Both the position numbers and the translations under genes were made by a program. The notes beneath the pieces are model-generated. The model did not search any database. It saw only the letters and a list, made by a program, of their open reading frames with translations, and had not been told where the DNA came from. 64,000 nucleotides of DNA from Aureimonas sp. AU12 (GTDB lineage: Bacteria > Pseudomonadota > Alphaproteobacteria > Rhizobiales > Rhizobiaceae): positions 62,001 through 126,000 of the forward strand of contig NZ_BBWH01000021.1 in NCBI RefSeq assembly GCF_001463705.1, given 5' to 3'. Positions 62,585-64,000 of the stretch are shown here, one piece after another (within the stretch, counting starts at the first letter, position 1; the number at the start of each line of letters is the position of its first letter).

Positions 62585-62851
62585 ATGCCCAAGAAACGGT
62601 TCACGAACGAGCAGATCGCCTTTGCACCGCGGCAGGCGGAGAACGGCACGCTGGTTGGCGAGATTTGCCGGAAGATGGGCGTCGCCGAGGCGACGTTTGA
62701 TCGTTGGAAGAAGGTCTACGCCGGGATGGGCGTGTCTGAGATCCGGCGCCTGAAGCAGCTTGAGGAGGAGAACGCCAAGCTGAAGCGGCTGGTCGCCGAC
62801 CTCAGCCTGGACAAGACGATGCTGCAGGATGCCCTGCAAAAAAAATGGTGA
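62585..62851 (+). CDS. IS3-family transposase OrfA
   Basis: 88-residue intact OrfA. The helix-turn-helix (MPKKRFTNEQIAFAPRQAENG, then LVGEICRKMGVAEATFDRWKKVYAG) is followed by a leucine-zipper-like LKQLEEENAKLKRLVADLSLDKTMLQDAL. It ends across an A8 run (62838-62845) where a -1 shift would enter OrfB (VKPVGR...). Because OrfB is broken, transposition from this copy is unlikely. Confidence 0.85.
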   Translation: MPKKRFTNEQIAFAPRQAENGTLVGEICRKMGVAEATFDRWKKVYAGMGVSEIRRLKQLEEENAKLKRLVADLSLDKTMLQDALQKKW

Positions 62852-63426
62852 AGCCCGTCGGGCGCTGCGAGGCAAGTCCGGCACTTCCAGGCGGCATTCG
62901 CCGTGTCGGAGCGTCAGGCCTGCCAGGCCAGCGGCTTTGGACGGGCCTCCCATCGCTACAAGTCGCGCCGCGATCCGGCGCCTGTGCTGCGCTTGCGATT
63001 GAAGGACTTGGCTGCGAGCCGAGTCCGCTACGGGTATCCGCGACCGACAGGCAATTGCTGAGCAATTGTCGAAAGGGGGGCGACTGCACGTCCTGCTCCA
63101 GCGCGAGGGCTGGGTCATCAGTCACAAGCGCGTGTACCGGCTCTACCGCGAGGAAGGGCTGTCGATCCGTACGCGCAGCCCGAAGCGCCGCCGGTCATCG
63201 CGGTACCGGGTAGGTCGGGCCACGGCGGAGCATGCCAACGAGGTCTGGTCGATGGACGCGCGTGTCGGACCGGCTGTTCGACGATCGGCCGTTCCGGATC
63301 CTGACGGTTCTCGATTGCCATACGAGAGAAGCTCTCGCGACCTGTGCGAGGACGAACTTCCGAGCCTATCAGGTCGCCGAGGAACTCGACCGGCTGGTCG
63401 CCCTTCGCGGCAGGACGGCAAGCATT
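62845..63426 (+). pseudogene. IS3-family transposase OrfB, degenerate and truncated
   Basis: Pieces of one integrase-like transposase appear in successive frames: VKPVGR, then HFQAAFAVSERQACQASGFGRASHRYKSRRDPAPVLRLRLKDLAASRVRYGY, then RLHVLLQREGWVISHKRVYRLYREEGLS...AEHANEVWSMD, then VSDRLFDDRPFRILTVLDCHTREAL. An extra base near 62873, an extra ~40-bp segment with a stop at about 63045-63080, and an extra base near 63257 disrupt it. Similarity stops at about 63426, before the second Asp and Glu of the DDE triad. Confidence 0.85.
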
Positions 63427-63561
63427 TTGCCATCCCTTGCATCATCAGCGCACCCAGTTGGCTCGACAGTAACTGGCCCCACCGCATTCCATACCTCAAA
63501 GCTAATCGTTCATCATTTCCCGTCTATATCTGCTCATCGCAATCGATATGGGGAATAATAA

Positions 63562-64000
63562 GTGAAGAAGGAGAGCCAAAAAGATCTAAGCCGACATGAA
63601 ATTGAACTCAACATTCTTGATGTGTTTCAACGTTCGATTGCGCTGATCGGCGTCTATGATCACAATGAAGTCCTTCGATACACCAACGATGCATTTCGAA
63701 GCGCCTACTTCGTGGACCCCGAGGAACAGATCGACTGGCAGACCCTGATGCGCCGCAACTTCGCGGCGAGCCGGGGTACCGTCATCAAGACGGACGACAT
63801 CGAAAGCTGGATATCGTCCGTCAGGTCTCGCAGGGGCAAATCCCGCCAGCGCACCTACGAAAGCGATCTCCACGGTGAACGCTTCATCTGGGTGACCGAG
63901 ACCATGCGTGACGATGGCTGGATCATCTATGTTGGCACGGACGTCACGTCACTGAACGTATCCGAGCGAAAACTGCGGCTTGCGAACGAGGATTTGTTTC
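63562..64000 (+). CDS. PAS-domain signalling protein (3' end outside window)
   Basis: Open frame of 146 codons running off the window. GTG 63562 follows two stops in frame (TAATAA) and has GGGG 8 nt upstream. The sequence reads as a PAS domain: LNILDVFQRSIALIGVYDHNEVLRYTNDAFRSAYFVDP near the start, RTYESDLHGERFIWVTETMRDDGWIIYVGTDVT at its end, then a linker helix SERKLRLANEDLF. Such N-termini commonly precede GGDEF or kinase domains, but the output domain is not visible. It is AT-richer than the core genes, suggesting transfer. Confidence 0.75.
   Translation, partial: MKKESQKDLSRHEIELNILDVFQRSIALIGVYDHNEVLRYTNDAFRSAYFVDPEEQIDWQTLMRRNFAASRGTVIKTDDIESWISSVRSRRGKSRQRTYESDLHGERFIWVTETMRDDGWIIYVGTDVTSLNVSERKLRLANEDLF

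Larger units (their letters stand above)
62500..63426 (+). mobile_element. IS3-family insertion sequence remnant
   Basis: An orfA/orfB pair with the IS3-family layout, an A8 run at their junction and a decayed orfB cut off before the end of the DDE core. Left boundary is approximate: no terminal inverted repeat was identified with confidence, and the right end is missing. It lies just downstream of tRNA-Ser and upstream of an AT-richer gene. Confidence 0.75.

Noticed and set aside
63586-63873. A 95-codon minus-strand frame near the window end
   Set aside because: Antisense to the PAS-domain gene, whose plus-strand translation shows clear PAS features, a start codon and a ribosome-binding site.

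Overview
The window is about 64 kb of GC-rich (mid-60s %) chromosome from an alphaproteobacterium, most likely a member of the Hyphomicrobiales (Rhizobiales). The evidence is the cell-cycle regulator gcrA, a SAM-II riboswitch in front of metZ, the dapF-mtaB-ftsY order, alphaproteobacterial PstA/PstC with extra N-terminal domains, an sdhCDA locus, the atpHAGDC operon and an obgE-proB-proA-nadD-rsfS-rlmH-envC-ctpA block. An Aureimonas/Aurantimonas-like genus is possible but was not tested. Almost everything is core genome. Only the last ~1.7 kb looks accessory.

Layout. 1-7.8 kb: phosphate-starvation operon phoR-pstSCAB-phoU-phoB (+), with a Pho box overlapping the phoR stop codon. 7.8-10.3 kb: a small DUF3297 protein, a cupredoxin/FTR1 iron-permease pair, a bidirectional terminator and gcrA (-). 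10.8-14 kb: argD-argF-hslO (+), three overlapping genes. 14-16 kb: apaG and metZ (-) with the SAM-II riboswitch. 16.3-20.6 kb: dcd, tRNA-Gly(CCC), an SDR, a small membrane protein, a DUF533/TerB-like protein and yciB. 20.6-24.7 kb: dapF-mtaB-ftsY (-); ftsY is split by a -1 frameshift at a run of nine A. 24.8-30.7 kb: an endonuclease/exonuclease/phosphatase-family membrane protein, a TauE/SafE permease, rplS, an SBF-like transporter, and a polar amino-acid ABC binding protein with its permease but no ATPase. 31-38.2 kb: leuC, a GNAT, and the succinate dehydrogenase genes. sdhCDA and sdhB are separated by an App1-type phosphatase gene, and sdhB has its own Irr/ICE-like box. 38.4-43.3 kb: dps, an SDR, priA and two small membrane/secreted proteins. 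43.5-48.7 kb: atpHAGDC with a small Cys-motif gene between atpD and atpC. 48.8-60.9 kb: a long minus-strand run from a GNAT and a DUF3833-like protein through obgE, proBA, nadD, rsfS, rlmH, envC, ctpA, a divergent polysaccharide deacetylase, rppH and a second GNAT. 60.9-61.9 kb: rplU-rpmA (-). 62.3-64 kb: tRNA-Ser(CGA), a decayed IS3-family element and the 5' part of a PAS-domain gene that runs off the window.

How it fits together. PhoR/PhoB/PhoU and PstSCAB form a self-contained sensing, uptake and feedback unit. EnvC and CtpA, with the neighbouring polysaccharide deacetylase-like protein, suggest cell-envelope remodelling near division genes. Iron is a recurring theme: FTR1, Dps, two Fe-S enzymes (LeuC, SdhB) and Irr-type boxes.

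The most interesting items are the ftsY slippery-site frameshift, a two-copy intergenic mosaic of hairpins whose cores differ in sequence but stay self-complementary, the split sdh locus with an ICE-like box at sdhB, the cluster of GANTC (CcrM) sites with a DnaA-like box upstream of gcrA, and a 31-bp hairpin tandem repeat that contains the stop codon of an ABC permease. I did not find a wholly new multi-gene system.
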